A stretch of 64,000 nt of DNA from NCBI GenBank assembly GCA_028714075.1, contig JAQTMZ010000004.1, positions 1 to 64,000 on the forward strand, given 5' to 3'. This document shows, piece after piece, positions 16,956 through 25,955 of this stretch; within the stretch, counting starts at the first letter, position 1, and every line of letters begins with the position of its first letter. The notes beneath the pieces were generated by a model. That model saw only the letters and a list, made by a program, of their open reading frames with translations. It ran no database searches and was not told where the DNA came from. The stretch comes from Gallionella sp. (GTDB taxonomy: Bacteria > Pseudomonadota > Gammaproteobacteria > Burkholderiales > Gallionellaceae). A program made the translations under genes and the position numbers.

Positions 16956-18154
16956 GGGCGTGCCTCCCTGTTGCGGCTCAGTAACGAATCTCTTGCACGC
17001 TGTGCCGCAGTGTTATCGCTCGACTGTGAAGTGACCGGGGCGGGAGCTGCGGCAGCAGATGCCTCGGTGGTCGCACCGGTGGCGCGTGCGCTTTCCATCA
17101 GTTTGTCCAGCGGCAAATACAACAAGCTGTTGCCGTTCTTCTGGTCGACCATCACCTTGCTGATATTGCCCATCACCTGCTGCATCATGTCTATGTACAT
17201 GCGTTCGCGCGTGACGCCCGGCGCTTTTTCATACTCCACCAGAATCTGCTTGAAGCGGCTGGCATCGCCTTCGGCATTGGCGATCACGCTTTGTTTGTAG
17301 CCTTCCGACTCCTGTATCAGGCGTGCCGCCGTGCCTTTTGCGCGCGGCACCACGTCATTGGCATAGGCCTGACCTTCGTTCTTTTGCCGCTCGCGATCCT
17401 GTCCGGCTTTTACCGCATCGTCGAAGGCGGCCTGAACTTGTTCGGGCGGCTGCGCGTTCTGCATGGTCAGCTTGCTGATCAGGATGCCCGACTTGTAGCG
17501 ATCCAGGATTTCCTGCATCAGCTTGGTCGCTGCGGCAGCCACTTGTTCGCGCCCCTCATACAGCACATAGTCCATCTTGTTTTTTCCAACCACTTCGCGA
17601 ATGGCGGTTTCCGCCGCCTGGCGCACGTTCTCGTCGGGCATGCGGTTATTGAACAGGTAATCGGCCGGGTCACTCAGGAAGTACTGCACCGCAAACTGGA
17701 TGTCGATGATGTTTTCGTCATCGGTCAGCATCAGCGATTCTTTCAGCATTTTGTTTTTGACGTTGTCGCGATAGCCGACTTCCACGGTTCTGACCTGGCT
17801 CAGGTTGACGATTTCCACGCTTTCAACCGGGAACGGCAAATGCCAGCGCGGGCCGGACTGCGTGACGTCGACCTTCTTGCCGAAGCGCAGCACCACGCCG
17901 CGCTGGCTGGCGTCCACGATGTAAAAGCCGCTGCCCAGCCAGATCAGTGCCGCTATCGCGGCGATCAAACCCAGGCTGCCGCTGAAATTCTGCATCGGTG
18001 AACCGCCGCCGGGCTGCCCCGGGCCACCTTTGCCTGCACCGCCCTTGCCACCCATCAGGGCGGCCACTTTGGCATTCAGCTTGCGCAGCAACTCTTCCAG
18101 GTCGGGCGGGCCACTGTTGCCTTTATTTCCCCATTGCGGGTCGTTCATTCCCAT
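16952..18154 (-). CDS. hflK: HflK, SPFH-domain modulator of FtsH protease
   Basis: A 400-aa partner of HflC. The N-terminus is cytosolic and Gly/Pro-rich (about 8-55), a common HflK feature, then one membrane helix (about 60-80), the SPFH domain (IVDASQRGVVLRFGK onward) and a long helix. The C-terminus is Ala-rich and disordered. The start used begins MGMNDPQWGNKG; the second Met is equally possible. GAGGAT lies upstream. It is co-translated with hflC and lies 64 nt after hflX. Confidence 0.95.
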   Translation of the reverse strand: MGMNDPQWGNKGNSGPPDLEELLRKLNAKVAALMGGKGGAGKGGPGQPGGGSPMQNFSGSLGLIAAIAALIWLGSGFYIVDASQRGVVLRFGKKVDVTQSGPRWHLPFPVESVEIVNLSQVRTVEVGYRDNVKNKMLKESLMLTDDENIIDIQFAVQYFLSDPADYLFNNRMPDENVRQAAETAIREVVGKNKMDYVLYEGREQVAAAATKLMQEILDRYKSGILISKLTMQNAQPPEQVQAAFDDAVKAGQDRERQKNEGQAYANDVVPRAKGTAARLIQESEGYKQSVIANAEGDASRFKQILVEYEKAPGVTRERMYIDMMQQVMGNISKVMVDQKNGNSLLYLPLDKLMESARATGATTEASAAAAPAPVTSQSSDNTAAQRARDSLLSRNREARP

Positions 18155-18218
18155 TAACTTATCCTCATCAAAATTTCATGCCTGCAAGTAACCTGCATTT
18201 GGTTCCAGCCTGTCTGTT

Positions 18219-19337
18219 TCAGGTTTGTTCGATTGCCGCATGTGCCTGGCGCGCAGTTTGGGCTTCGGTCAATGCCAGCTGCAAGCCATCCAGCCCGGCG
18301 CCGCTTTTGGCACTCAGAAAAACGCGGGCGATTCTACCATAGTCGTCGCGCTGCACGCTGGGCGGCACATCCTGCAAGTCAATTTTATTGAATACCAGAA
18401 TCTGCGGAATGTCCGCCGCACCGATCTCCGCCAGCACCTTGTTCACTTCGGCGATCTGGTCGTCGCGGATGGCATTGTTGGCATCCACCACATGCAGCAA
18501 CAGATCGGCCTGTAGCGTTTCTTCCAGCGTGCTGCGAAATGCCGCGATCAGGGAATGCGGCAAATGGCGGATGAAGCCGACGGTATCCGACACCACGATC
18601 TCGCCCTGTCCTTCGGTGAACATGCGGCGCGAGGTGGTATCCAGCGTGGCGAACAACTGGTCGGCCACATAGGCGTCGGCGCGCGTCAGTTTGTTGAACA
18701 GCGTGGACTTGCCGGCATTGGTGTAACCGACGATGGATACCGACAGCACGTCGGCGCGATTGCGCGCGCGGCGCTGTACCACGCGCTGCTTCTTGAGCTT
18801 CTCCAGGCGGTCTTTCAGCAGATGGACACGCTTGTCCAGTTTGCGCCGGTCCAGTTCCAGCTTGGTTTCACCGGGGCCGCGCGCACCGACGGCATGTTTC
18901 TGTTGCCCCATGTCCTGATTCATGCCGACCAGATGTGTGGCGAGATACTTGAGCTGCGCCAGCTCGACCTGGAACTTGCCTTCATGGCTTTGCGCGCGCT
19001 GCGCGAAAATATCCAGGATCAGCATGGTGCGATCGATCACGCGGGTATTCAGCTTGGCGGTGAGGTTGCGCATTTGCGCGGGAGAAAGGTCGTGGTTGAA
19101 AATGACCAGTGGAGCTTCCATCTGCTCCACGATTTCGGCGATCTGCTGAACTTTGCCGCTGCCCGCGAACAATGCCGCATCGGGGCGTTGGCGCTTGGCT
19201 TCGACGACAGCCAGCGTGCGCACCCCAGCCGTCTCGGCCAGTTGGCGCAACTCCTCAAGGCTTTCGCTGTGGTCGCTTGTGCCGAAGTCAATGCTGACCA
19301 GAATTGCGGCCTCGGTTCCGGCGGGTGTTTGCTGCAT
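18219..19337 (-). CDS. hflX: HflX ribosome-associated GTPase
   Basis: A 372-aa Obg-like GTPase that binds the 50S subunit and can rescue or split stalled ribosomes. The N-terminal HflX domain includes the glycine-rich GARGPGETKLELDRRKL linker. The G domain shows G1 GYTNAGKSTL, G3 DTVGFIRHLP and G4 NKIDL. Length is shorter than the E. coli protein because the C-terminal extension is missing, common in betaproteobacteria. Its start overlaps the hfq stop, so the pair is translationally coupled, as in the classical hfq-hflX-hflK-hflC operon. Confidence 0.96.
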   Translation of the reverse strand: MQQTPAGTEAAILVSIDFGTSDHSESLEELRQLAETAGVRTLAVVEAKRQRPDAALFAGSGKVQQIAEIVEQMEAPLVIFNHDLSPAQMRNLTAKLNTRVIDRTMLILDIFAQRAQSHEGKFQVELAQLKYLATHLVGMNQDMGQQKHAVGARGPGETKLELDRRKLDKRVHLLKDRLEKLKKQRVVQRRARNRADVLSVSIVGYTNAGKSTLFNKLTRADAYVADQLFATLDTTSRRMFTEGQGEIVVSDTVGFIRHLPHSLIAAFRSTLEETLQADLLLHVVDANNAIRDDQIAEVNKVLAEIGAADIPQILVFNKIDLQDVPPSVQRDDYGRIARVFLSAKSGAGLDGLQLALTEAQTARQAHAAIEQT

Positions 19338-19576
19338 CAGTCGGCAGGCGCGTCGTCGTAAGGAATGCTTATGGCGCGTGCCGGGACGATAGTGGAAATG
19401 GCGTGTTTATAAACCATCTGCGTGATGGTGTTCTTCAGCAGTACCACGTATTGGTCGAATGATTCGACATGGCCTTGCAGTTTGATGCCGTTCACCAGAT
19501 AAATTGCGACCTGCACATGCTCCTTGCGCAGCGTATTGAGAAACGGATCTTGTAGTTGTTGTCCTTTTGAACTCAT
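19337..19576 (-). CDS. hfq: RNA chaperone Hfq
   Basis: A 79-aa Sm-like RNA chaperone that helps small RNAs pair with mRNAs as a hexamer. The sequence is canonical: [41 protein letters not shown] (Sm1) and the [10 protein letters not shown] Sm2 motif. The C-terminal tail is short, as usual in betaproteobacteria. It is first in the minus-strand operon hfq-hflX-hflK-hflC-DUF2065-hisZ; its promoter should lie in the 19577-19810 divergent spacer. Confidence 0.98.
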   Translation of the reverse strand: MSSKGQQLQDPFLNTLRKEHVQVAIYLVNGIKLQGHVESFDQYVVLLKNTITQMVYKHAISTIVPARAISIPYDDAPAD

Positions 19577-19822
19577 GTTATTGCTCTTATCGGTTAGGAA
19601 CGGGGTGCCACTTTACTGGATTCCGGCGTGGCTGTGAATACATTTGCGCGGAAGTTTAAAAGTTTTACTACTCAACCGGGGTAGTCTTGTCTTCAGGCAG
19701 CTTTAACCTGCAAAGTGCCGGAAACAACGGCCTGCGCAAAATTCAGGTACAAAAAACAACTGAAATACCGCCCATATGCCGCTATCATTCACATTGCCGT
19801 TAACCATTTCATGGAGAGCACA

Positions 19823-20902
19823 ATGCACACCGACCTGTTTATGCCCTACCAATTAGGCCCGTACAAACTGCAAAACCGTTTCGTGATGGCTCCGATGACC
19901 CGCAACCGTGCGGGGGAGGGCAATGCGCCGCAAACGATGAATGTGACGTATTACCGGCAACGCAGCTCGGCCGGGCTGATCATCACCGAGGGGGCACAGA
20001 TTTCGCCGGGAGCGGTAGGTTATCCGGCAACGCCCGGCATACACAGTGCGGCGCAGATCGCGGGATGGCGGCAGGTCACCGAGGCGGTGCATGAGCGTGG
20101 CGGGCGGATATTCCTGCAACTGTGGCATTGCGGGCGCGTGTCGCATCCGTCGTTGCTGCCCAACGGCGCTTTGCCCATTGCGCCTTCGGCGATTCAGCCG
20201 GAAGGCAATGCGTTTACCTATCAGGGGCCGATGCCCTTCGTCATGCCGCGCGCATTGGAGGCTGCGGAATTGCCGGGGGTCGTCGAGGAATACCGCCAGG
20301 CGGCCAAAAACGCATTGGCGGCCGGCTTCGACGGCGTGGAAATTCATGCCGCCAACGGCTATCTGCTCGACCAGTTCATCCGCGACGGGTCTAACCGGCG
20401 CACCGATCAATACGGCGGCACGGCGGAAAATCGCTGCCGCCTGTTGCTGGAAGTGGCCGGAGCGGTGTCCGGGGTATTCGGCGCCGACAAGGTCGGCGTG
20501 CGCCTCTCGCCGCTCAACCCGTTCAACGACATGCACGACTCCGACCCGCAGCACACCTTCGAAGCGGTGGCGCGCGCATTGAGCCCTTTGAAATTGGCCT
20601 ATTTGCACGTGATGGAAGGAGCCATCGGCTCCGGCAAGCACCCGCAACAGGAGTTTGATTTCAAAAAGCTGCGCGCGGCATTCAGCGGGACATATATCGC
20701 CAACAGCGGATACGACAAGGCACGCGCCAACGCGGTACTGGCGGACGGCCAGGCCGACCTGGTGGCCTTCGGCGTGCCATTCCTGGCCAACCCGGATTTG
20801 CCGGAACGGTTTGCAATAGATGCGCCGCTGAATGCGCCGGATGCGTCCACCTTCTACGGCGGCAATGAAAAGGGCTATACGGATTATCCGTTCATGTCTT
20901 GA
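19823..20902 (+). CDS. Old yellow enzyme family NADH:flavin oxidoreductase (NemA/XenB-like alkene reductase)
   Basis: A 359-aa FMN-dependent TIM-barrel ene-reductase. The N-terminus (LFMPYQLGPYKLQNRFVMAPMTRNRA) and HAANGYLLDQFIRDGSNRRTDQYGG are hallmark blocks; LWHCGRVSHP carries FMN-contacting residues. It probably reduces activated C=C bonds or nitro compounds with NAD(P)H. The start at 19823 was chosen because GGAGAG sits just upstream and the product then begins like its relatives; an in-frame frame extends 36 codons further but has no ribosome site. It is divergent from hfq. Confidence 0.92.
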   Translation: MHTDLFMPYQLGPYKLQNRFVMAPMTRNRAGEGNAPQTMNVTYYRQRSSAGLIITEGAQISPGAVGYPATPGIHSAAQIAGWRQVTEAVHERGGRIFLQLWHCGRVSHPSLLPNGALPIAPSAIQPEGNAFTYQGPMPFVMPRALEAAELPGVVEEYRQAAKNALAAGFDGVEIHAANGYLLDQFIRDGSNRRTDQYGGTAENRCRLLLEVAGAVSGVFGADKVGVRLSPLNPFNDMHDSDPQHTFEAVARALSPLKLAYLHVMEGAIGSGKHPQQEFDFKKLRAAFSGTYIANSGYDKARANAVLADGQADLVAFGVPFLANPDLPERFAIDAPLNAPDASTFYGGNEKGYTDYPFMS

Positions 20903-20931
20903 CGGGCAGGAATGTTTTTGATTTCTATTCC

Positions 20932-20959
20932 TTGACGTACAAGCCCATTTCGCTATAAT
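20932..20959 (+). promoter_or_regulatory. Promoter of the rpsF-rpsR-rplI operon
   Basis: TTGACG (20932-20937), 16-nt spacer, perfect TATAAT (20954-20959), followed by a GC-rich cgcgcccc start region of the kind seen in stringently controlled ribosomal promoters. A leader of about 135 nt precedes rpsF. Confidence 0.85.
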
Positions 20960-20966
20960 GCGCGCC

Positions 20967-21100
20967 CCTGTGAGACCGATGTCCGGTTTTACACACCTTG
21001 CTCCACCGTCTTTCAGTGCCGATTCCGCGTTCCCTTCTGGGGGCAGCGGATGCACCAGAATTAAATTATGGCGGGGGGCTTTTAACCACAAGGAGATTTG
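20967..21100 (+). promoter_or_regulatory. rpsF leader, possible S6:S18 autoregulatory RNA
   Basis: The leader can fold a hairpin from tccgcgttccc to gggggcagcgga (about 21023-21050), with ccg-rich single-stranded parts on both sides. Leaders of rpsF operons in many bacteria bind the S6:S18 complex to repress translation. The position and hairpin fit, but I could not align it to the known motif, so this is tentative. Confidence 0.35.
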
Positions 21101-21493
21101 ATGCGACATTACGAAATCGTGTTTATCGTGCACCCCGACCAGAGCGAGCAAGTGCCCGCGATGATCGAGCGCTACCGCACGCTGGTCACTTCCAAGGGCG
21201 GCCATGTGCACCGTCTGGAAGACTGGGGACGCCGCCAACTGGCTTACCCGATCCAAAAAATTCACAAGGCACATTACGTGCTGATGAATATCGAATGCAA
21301 CCAGGAAACGCTGGATGAGATGGAACATGCGTTCCGCTTCAATGATGCCGTGTTGCGCCATTTGACCGTAAAGACCAAGGTTGCCATCACCGAACCGTCC
21401 GCGATGATGAAGGAAGAAAAATCCCGCTCCGTATCGACTGAGGGTGCCGCTGTTGCGCCGGTTCAGGCCGAAGAAAACGCGGCGGCTGCTTAA
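21101..21493 (+). CDS. rpsF: 30S ribosomal protein S6
   Basis: A 130-aa ribosomal protein that pairs with S18 on the 30S platform. [46 protein letters not shown] and [18 protein letters not shown] are diagnostic. The ATG at 21101 has AGGAG 5 nt upstream; the TTG one codon earlier is not needed. The C-terminal tail (about 105-130, Glu/Ala-rich) is longer than the core fold needs, as in other proteobacteria. Confidence 0.98.
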   Translation: MRHYEIVFIVHPDQSEQVPAMIERYRTLVTSKGGHVHRLEDWGRRQLAYPIQKIHKAHYVLMNIECNQETLDEMEHAFRFNDAVLRHLTVKTKVAITEPSAMMKEEKSRSVSTEGAAVAPVQAEENAAAA

Positions 21494-21545
21494 TCATCGG
21501 CAACCGGTTTTGCATATCAACGACATTTTGAAATAAGGAAATATC

Positions 21546-21818
21546 ATGGCTCGTCTGGATAAAAAGAAAGATGACAAGAACAAGCGTTCTTCCCGCAATA
21601 ACCTGTTCAAGCGCCGCAAATTCTGCCGCTTCACAGTCGAGAAGATCGCCGAAGTAGATTACAAGGACGTGAACATCCTCAAGGAATTCATCTCCGAAAA
21701 CGGCAAGCTGATCCCGGCGCGCATTACCGGCACCAGGACGCGCTTCCAGCGTCAATTGAGCACGGCCGTGAAGCGCGCGCGCTTCCTGGCTTTGATGCCT
21801 TACACTGATTTGCATTAA
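21546..21818 (+). CDS. rpsR: 30S ribosomal protein S18
   Basis: A 90-aa S6 partner. [46 protein letters not shown] is the conserved core; the N-terminal 17 residues are Lys-rich and charged. AAGGAA precedes the ATG. Only 52 nt separate it from rpsF, so the priB gene that many betaproteobacteria carry in this gap is absent. Confidence 0.98.
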   Translation: MARLDKKKDDKNKRSSRNNLFKRRKFCRFTVEKIAEVDYKDVNILKEFISENGKLIPARITGTRTRFQRQLSTAVKRARFLALMPYTDLH

Positions 21819-21829
21819 GGAGCTAAATC

Positions 21830-22279
21830 ATGCAAATAATTCTGATGGAAAAAGTGGCCAACGTCGGCCAACTGGGCGACGTGGTCAAGGTTAAAAATGG
21901 CTACGCCCGCAATTTTTTGATCCCGCAAGGCAAAGCCAAACGCGCGACCTCAGCCAACATGGCGGAATTCGAAGTGCGCCGCGTCGAGATCGAAGCCGCC
22001 GACAAAGCCAAGCTGGCCGATGCGCAGGCACGCGGCGAAAAGCTGGCCGGTTTGACGGTACAGATCGTGCAAAAGGCCGGTGTGGACGGCAAGCTGTTCG
22101 GCTCCGTTACCAATGCCGATATCGTGGACGCCTTGAAGGCGCAGGGCTTTGATGTTGAAAAGTCGCAAGTGCGTATGCCGGAAGGCCACCTCAAGCAAAT
22201 CGGCGACCATCACCTCAACATCGCGCTGCATACCGATGTGGTAGTCGATATCACTGTTTCGGTGCTCGGCGAACACTAA
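21830..22279 (+). CDS. rplI: 50S ribosomal protein L9
   Basis: A 149-aa two-domain 50S protein that projects from the ribosome near the L1 stalk. [36 protein letters not shown] is the 23S-binding N domain; a long Ala/Glu-rich connecting helix and the C domain ([34 protein letters not shown]) follow. It lies 11 nt after rpsR with AAGGAG upstream and a terminator behind. Confidence 0.98.
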   Translation: MQIILMEKVANVGQLGDVVKVKNGYARNFLIPQGKAKRATSANMAEFEVRRVEIEAADKAKLADAQARGEKLAGLTVQIVQKAGVDGKLFGSVTNADIVDALKAQGFDVEKSQVRMPEGHLKQIGDHHLNIALHTDVVVDITVSVLGEH

Positions 22280-22303
22280 TTCGCTGTTCTATCAATGCAA
22301 TAC

Positions 22304-22330
22304 AAAAAGGGCTGGGAACAGCCCTTTTTT
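22304..22330 (+). terminator. Rho-independent terminator after rplI
   Basis: Perfect 10-bp arms AAAAAGGGCT / AGCCCTTTTT with a 6-nt loop and a T tail. It separates the ribosomal protein operon from dnaB. Confidence 0.88.
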
Positions 22331-22399
22331 GTTTCCATAATTCCCCGCTTGGCGGAGTAAAATACCATCCGCTTAAATGCTCTTGATTGACTTGACCAC

Positions 22400-23782
22400 A
22401 TGCAAAATTTTTCCACCCCGGACGCACAACTCGAACAGATCAAATTGCCCCCCCATTCGGTAGAGGCCGAGCAATCGGTATTGGGCGGTTTGCTGCTGGA
22501 AGCGAGTGCGCTGGACAAGATCGCCGACCTGATCACCGATGACGATTTTTATCGCCACGAGCATCGCCTGATCTACCGCCAGATCGTGCGCCTGAGCGAA
22601 CAGGCCAAGCCGGTGGACGTGATTACCGTCGCCGAGGCGCTGGAGATTGCCGGTGAACTGGACAAGGTGGGCGGCTTGCCTTATCTGGGCAGCCTGGCGC
22701 AAAACGTGCCTTCCGCCGCCAACATCCGCCGCTATGGCGAAATCGTGCGCGAGCGTTCCATCATGCGCAAGCTGGTGGAAGTCGGCACCGATATTGCCAG
22801 CAGCGCCTACAACCCGTCCGGGCGCGACGCCGCAGAATTGCTGGACGAGGCGGAAGGAAAGGTGCTCAAGATCGCCGAGGCGGGCTCGCGCGGCAAGCAG
22901 GGATTCATGACCATGCCGCCGCTGCTGACCCAGGTGGTCGAGCGCATCGAGACGCTGTACGGGCGCGACAACCAGAGCGATGTGACCGGCACCGCCACCG
23001 GCTTCACCGATCTGGACAGCATGACTTCAGGCTTGCAGGCCGGCGAACTGGTCATCGTGGCGGGCCGCCCCAGCATGGGCAAGACCGCGTTCTCCATCAA
23101 CATCGCCGAGAATGTGGCGCTGGACAGCAAGCTGCCGGTGGCGATTTTCAGTATGGAAATGGGCGCCTCTCAACTGGCGATGCGTATGCTCGGCTCGGTG
23201 GGCAAACTCAATCAGCATGACCTGCGCACCGGACGTTTGCAGGATGACGACTGGGGACGGTTGACCCACGCCCTCGGCAAGCTCAATGACGCGCCGATCC
23301 ATATCGACGAAAGCGCAGCCCTTTCAGCGATGGAGGTGCGCGCCCGGTCGCGCCGCCTGCATCGCCAGTATGGCGGGCTGGGGCTGATCGTGGTGGATTA
23401 TTTGCAACTGATGAGTTCCAGCGCCAGCAAGGCCAGCGAGAACCGCGCCACGGAAATTTCGGAGATATCCCGTTCCCTGAAATCGCTCGCAAAGGAGTTG
23501 AAAGTGCCGGTGGTCGCGCTGTCGCAGTTGAACCGCAGCCTCGAGCAACGCCCCAACAAACGCCCGGTGATGTCGGATTTGCGCGAATCCGGGGCGATCG
23601 AACAGGATGCCGACCTGATCCTGTTCATCTATCGCGACGAAGTCTATAACAGCGATTCCCCCGACAAGGGTAAAGCCGAAATCATCATCGGCAAACAGCG
23701 TAACGGCCCGATCGGCAAAGTCGAACTGGCGTTCCGCGGCGAATACACGCGCTTCGACAACCTGGCTTCCAGCGGCTATTGA
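22400..23782 (+). CDS. dnaB: Replicative DNA helicase
   Basis: A 460-aa hexameric 5'-3' replicative helicase. The N-terminal domain starts at LPPHSVEAEQSVLGGLLLE; the RecA-like C domain has Walker A AGRPSMGKTAFS, Walker B LIVVDYLQLM, and the SQLNRSLEQRPNKRPVMSDLRESGAIEQDAD block with the arginine finger region. Length is standard and no intein is present. The rpsF-rpsR-rplI-dnaB order is conserved in proteobacteria. Confidence 0.98.
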   Translation: MQNFSTPDAQLEQIKLPPHSVEAEQSVLGGLLLEASALDKIADLITDDDFYRHEHRLIYRQIVRLSEQAKPVDVITVAEALEIAGELDKVGGLPYLGSLAQNVPSAANIRRYGEIVRERSIMRKLVEVGTDIASSAYNPSGRDAAELLDEAEGKVLKIAEAGSRGKQGFMTMPPLLTQVVERIETLYGRDNQSDVTGTATGFTDLDSMTSGLQAGELVIVAGRPSMGKTAFSINIAENVALDSKLPVAIFSMEMGASQLAMRMLGSVGKLNQHDLRTGRLQDDDWGRLTHALGKLNDAPIHIDESAALSAMEVRARSRRLHRQYGGLGLIVVDYLQLMSSSASKASENRATEISEISRSLKSLAKELKVPVVALSQLNRSLEQRPNKRPVMSDLRESGAIEQDADLILFIYRDEVYNSDSPDKGKAEIIIGKQRNGPIGKVELAFRGEYTRFDNLASSGY

Positions 23783-23832
23783 TCCATTGTCTTTTTACAA
23801 TACACTGACACCTCCCGAAAGAATAACAACCC

Positions 23833-24399
23833 ATGCGCCTTTCCCATAAAAAATACTGCAACCATGAAACGGTTTGCAAACCTGTTGCACGGTTTACGCC
23901 ATACGCCCGTACCTTGCTGCTGCTGTGCGTTTGCGCCGCTCCGGTTGCCGCCGAAGCTGCGCCGCAGCCACCCGCCAAGTGGCAGCTTGTGCCCGCCTCT
24001 TCGGCAAGCGGTGACGCTCTTACTTTATCGCTCAAGGCAGAAAAGGCGGTAGATGGCTGGATGAAGAGCGCCGTCCCCGTTTTGACCATTCAGTGTGAAA
24101 AAGGGAAAGCGTCTCTTTACGTTGAAGCGGGAATGGCGCTGGAGGTTACCGTGGTTGACAAGCAGCTCGTGCGCCTCCAGTTTGACAACGATAAATCCTT
24201 CCCCCAGAGTTGGCGCGAAGTGACCAACTCGACGCTTTCCGCGCGCGATGCAGCCCCGCTGATCCAGCATCTTGCCCGATCCCAGAAGTTTATATTCGAG
24301 TTCATTCCTTTCACCAGCCCATCCGTAAAAGCCGAATTCGACGTTGCCGGTTTATCCGCTTACTCGCCGCAACTCGACAAGGCATGCTGGAAAAAATAA
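23833..24399 (+). CDS. VasI/TagO-like periplasmic protein
   Basis: A 188-aa exported protein with a long n-region and hydrophobic segment (about 26-40, cleavage near AEA-APQ). The mature part resembles VasI/TagO, a small beta-rich family first noted near type VI secretion genes: WQLVPASSASGD, a VPVLTIQCEKGK strand with C88, QKFIFEFIPFTSP, and a C-terminal Cys (C185) suited to form a disulphide with C88. No type VI genes are present here, so a stand-alone periplasmic role is more likely. Family assignment is by pattern only. Confidence 0.6.
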   Translation: MRLSHKKYCNHETVCKPVARFTPYARTLLLLCVCAAPVAAEAAPQPPAKWQLVPASSASGDALTLSLKAEKAVDGWMKSAVPVLTIQCEKGKASLYVEAGMALEVTVVDKQLVRLQFDNDKSFPQSWREVTNSTLSARDAAPLIQHLARSQKFIFEFIPFTSPSVKAEFDVAGLSAYSPQLDKACWKK

Positions 24400-24492
24400 C
24401 CCCGCAACAAAGCCGCTGAGCTTTTTGATATCGCAGGCTACCCCGCATTGAATGCGCGGGTGCCTGCCGAATAAGCGAACCTCCAAAAAATC

Positions 24493-25044
24493 ATGGCAAT
24501 CAAAGCAACCATCTTCAAAGCCAATCTGCAAATCGCGGATATGGAGCGTCACTACTACAAAGACCACGCACTGACACTGGCGCGCCATCCGTCGGAAACG
24601 GACGAGCGCATGATGGTGCGTTTGCTGGCGTTCGCGTTGCACGCCCATGAGTATCTGGAGTTCGGCCAGGGCATGACGAGCGACGACGAGGCGGACTTGT
24701 GGCAGAAGGATCTGACCGGATCAATCGAGCTATGGATCGACGTCGGCATTCCCGATGAGAAACTGATCCGCAAAGCCTGTGGCCGCGCCGACCAGGTGGT
24801 GGTGTATTGCTACGGCGGGCGCGTCGCCGAAATGTGGTTCGCGCAGAACAGCGCGCAGTTCGAGCGGCAGAAGAACCTCACCATCGTCAACCTGCCGGTG
24901 GAAAGCACGCGCGCGCTGGCCAAGCTGGCGCAACGCACGATGAACCTGCAATGCACTATTCAGGATGGGCAGGTGTGGCTGGGCGATGGCGATGCCAGCG
25001 TGCAGGTGGAGCGGGTGGTGTTGAAAGCGGCGGAGAAACAATAG
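24493..25044 (+). CDS. yaeQ: YaeQ family protein
   Basis: A 183-aa protein of the YaeQ family, a PD-(D/E)XK nuclease-like fold of uncertain function. The N-terminus (MAIKATIFKANLQIADMERHYYKDHALTLARHPSETDERMMVRLLAFA) and DLTGSIELWIDVGIPDEKLIRKACGRADQVVVYCYG are conserved landmarks. It is a single gene, convergent with msrA with only 4 nt between the stops. Confidence 0.93.
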   Translation: MAIKATIFKANLQIADMERHYYKDHALTLARHPSETDERMMVRLLAFALHAHEYLEFGQGMTSDDEADLWQKDLTGSIELWIDVGIPDEKLIRKACGRADQVVVYCYGGRVAEMWFAQNSAQFERQKNLTIVNLPVESTRALAKLAQRTMNLQCTIQDGQVWLGDGDASVQVERVVLKAAEKQ

Positions 25045-25048
25045 GGCG

Positions 25049-25639
25049 TTATTCTCCCAGCTTCATCCGCCGTATGTAGTGGCAGGTATAGCCGTGCGGA
25101 TGTTTAACCAGATACTTCTGGTGATATTCCTCGGCGCGGTAAAACTCCCTGAACGGCACGACTTCGGTGACGACCTTGGCTTTCCATTCGCCGGAGGCAT
25201 TCACGGTCTTGATGACTTCTTCGGCGGTGTGCTTCTGCTCATCGCCGACATAAAAAATCGCCGAGCGGTATTGTGTGCCGATGTCGTTGCCCTGCTGATT
25301 GCGCGTGGTCGGGTTGTGCATGCGGAAAAATTCGAACAGCAGGTGGCGGTAGGTCAGCCGTTTCGGGTCGAACACGATCTTCAGCGATTCAGCATGGCCG
25401 GTGCGCCCGGTCTTCACTTGCTCGTAGGTCGCGTCCGGTGTGCCGCCGCCGGTATAGCCGACTTCGGTTGCCAGCACGCCGGGAATTTCCCGCACCAGTT
25501 CTTCCATGCCCCAGAAGCAGCCGCCGGAGAGGTAGGCGGTTTGGTTGGTTTCGGTCGTGGTCATGGCGGCTCCTTTCGGTTGGGCGAGGCTGGCGGTTGA
25601 GAGTAGTGCCAGCAGGAGGAAGAGGGGGAGGCGGGGCAT
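25049..25639 (-). CDS. msrA: Peptide methionine sulfoxide reductase MsrA, probable export form
   Basis: A 196-aa repair enzyme reducing methionine-S-sulfoxide in proteins. The catalytic motif is GGCFWGMEE; GYTGGGTPDATYEQVKTGRTGHAE and FWRMHNPTT-like blocks follow. The long frame starts with a convincing signal peptide (MPRLPLFLLLALLSTASLA), pointing to the periplasm. However, an in-frame ATG at 25564 (MTTTETNQ) has a strong AAGGAG site, while the long start has none visible. Two products, exported and cytosolic, are possible. Confidence 0.92.
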   Translation of the reverse strand: MPRLPLFLLLALLSTASLAQPKGAAMTTTETNQTAYLSGGCFWGMEELVREIPGVLATEVGYTGGGTPDATYEQVKTGRTGHAESLKIVFDPKRLTYRHLLFEFFRMHNPTTRNQQGNDIGTQYRSAIFYVGDEQKHTAEEVIKTVNASGEWKAKVVTEVVPFREFYRAEEYHQKYLVKHPHGYTCHYIRRMKLGE

Positions 25640-25693
25640 TTTGGGTGGGTTGGGGGCTACGCGCTTTTGCGCAGCCCCGCTTTGAGCGTAGAG

Positions 25694-25954
25694 CTATGCA
25701 GCACGCGCAAGTGGAACCTCCCAGCCGGGAAATACGAGTACGGCAGGATGGCACTGGAGGGCACGAGCAAAAACCTTTGCGCGCTCGACACCTAAATTCA
25801 CTCTACCGTTTTCGATAGCTGAAATAGTGGCTTGAGGGATACCCGTAAGCTCGGAAAGCTGGCTTTGGCTCAACTCTTGGAGTTCGCGCAAAATGCGAAC
25901 AGACTCTCCCACCGAGACTTCAACTCGTTTTTTCGCGGGGCGGAACTCTTTCAT
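25694..25954 (-). CDS. XRE-family antitoxin
   Basis: An 86-aa helix-turn-helix antitoxin: VSVGESVRILRELQELSQSQLSELTGIPQATISAIENGRVNLGVERAKVFARAL is a textbook Cro/C1 domain. The start MKEFRPAKKRVE was chosen because AGGAGG lies 7 nt upstream; thirteen earlier codons overlap the toxin end. It follows the toxin gene by 1 nt, giving a higBA-like toxin-first order, and should bind the promoter upstream of the toxin. Confidence 0.88.
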   Translation of the reverse strand: MKEFRPAKKRVEVSVGESVRILRELQELSQSQLSELTGIPQATISAIENGRVNLGVERAKVFARALQCHPAVLVFPGWEVPLARAA

Positions 25955-25955
25955 A

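Noticed and set aside
19853-21361. 502-aa minus-strand open frame across the old-yellow-enzyme gene and rpsF
   Set aside because: It runs antisense through two well-supported genes and the rpsF promoter; no coding signature.
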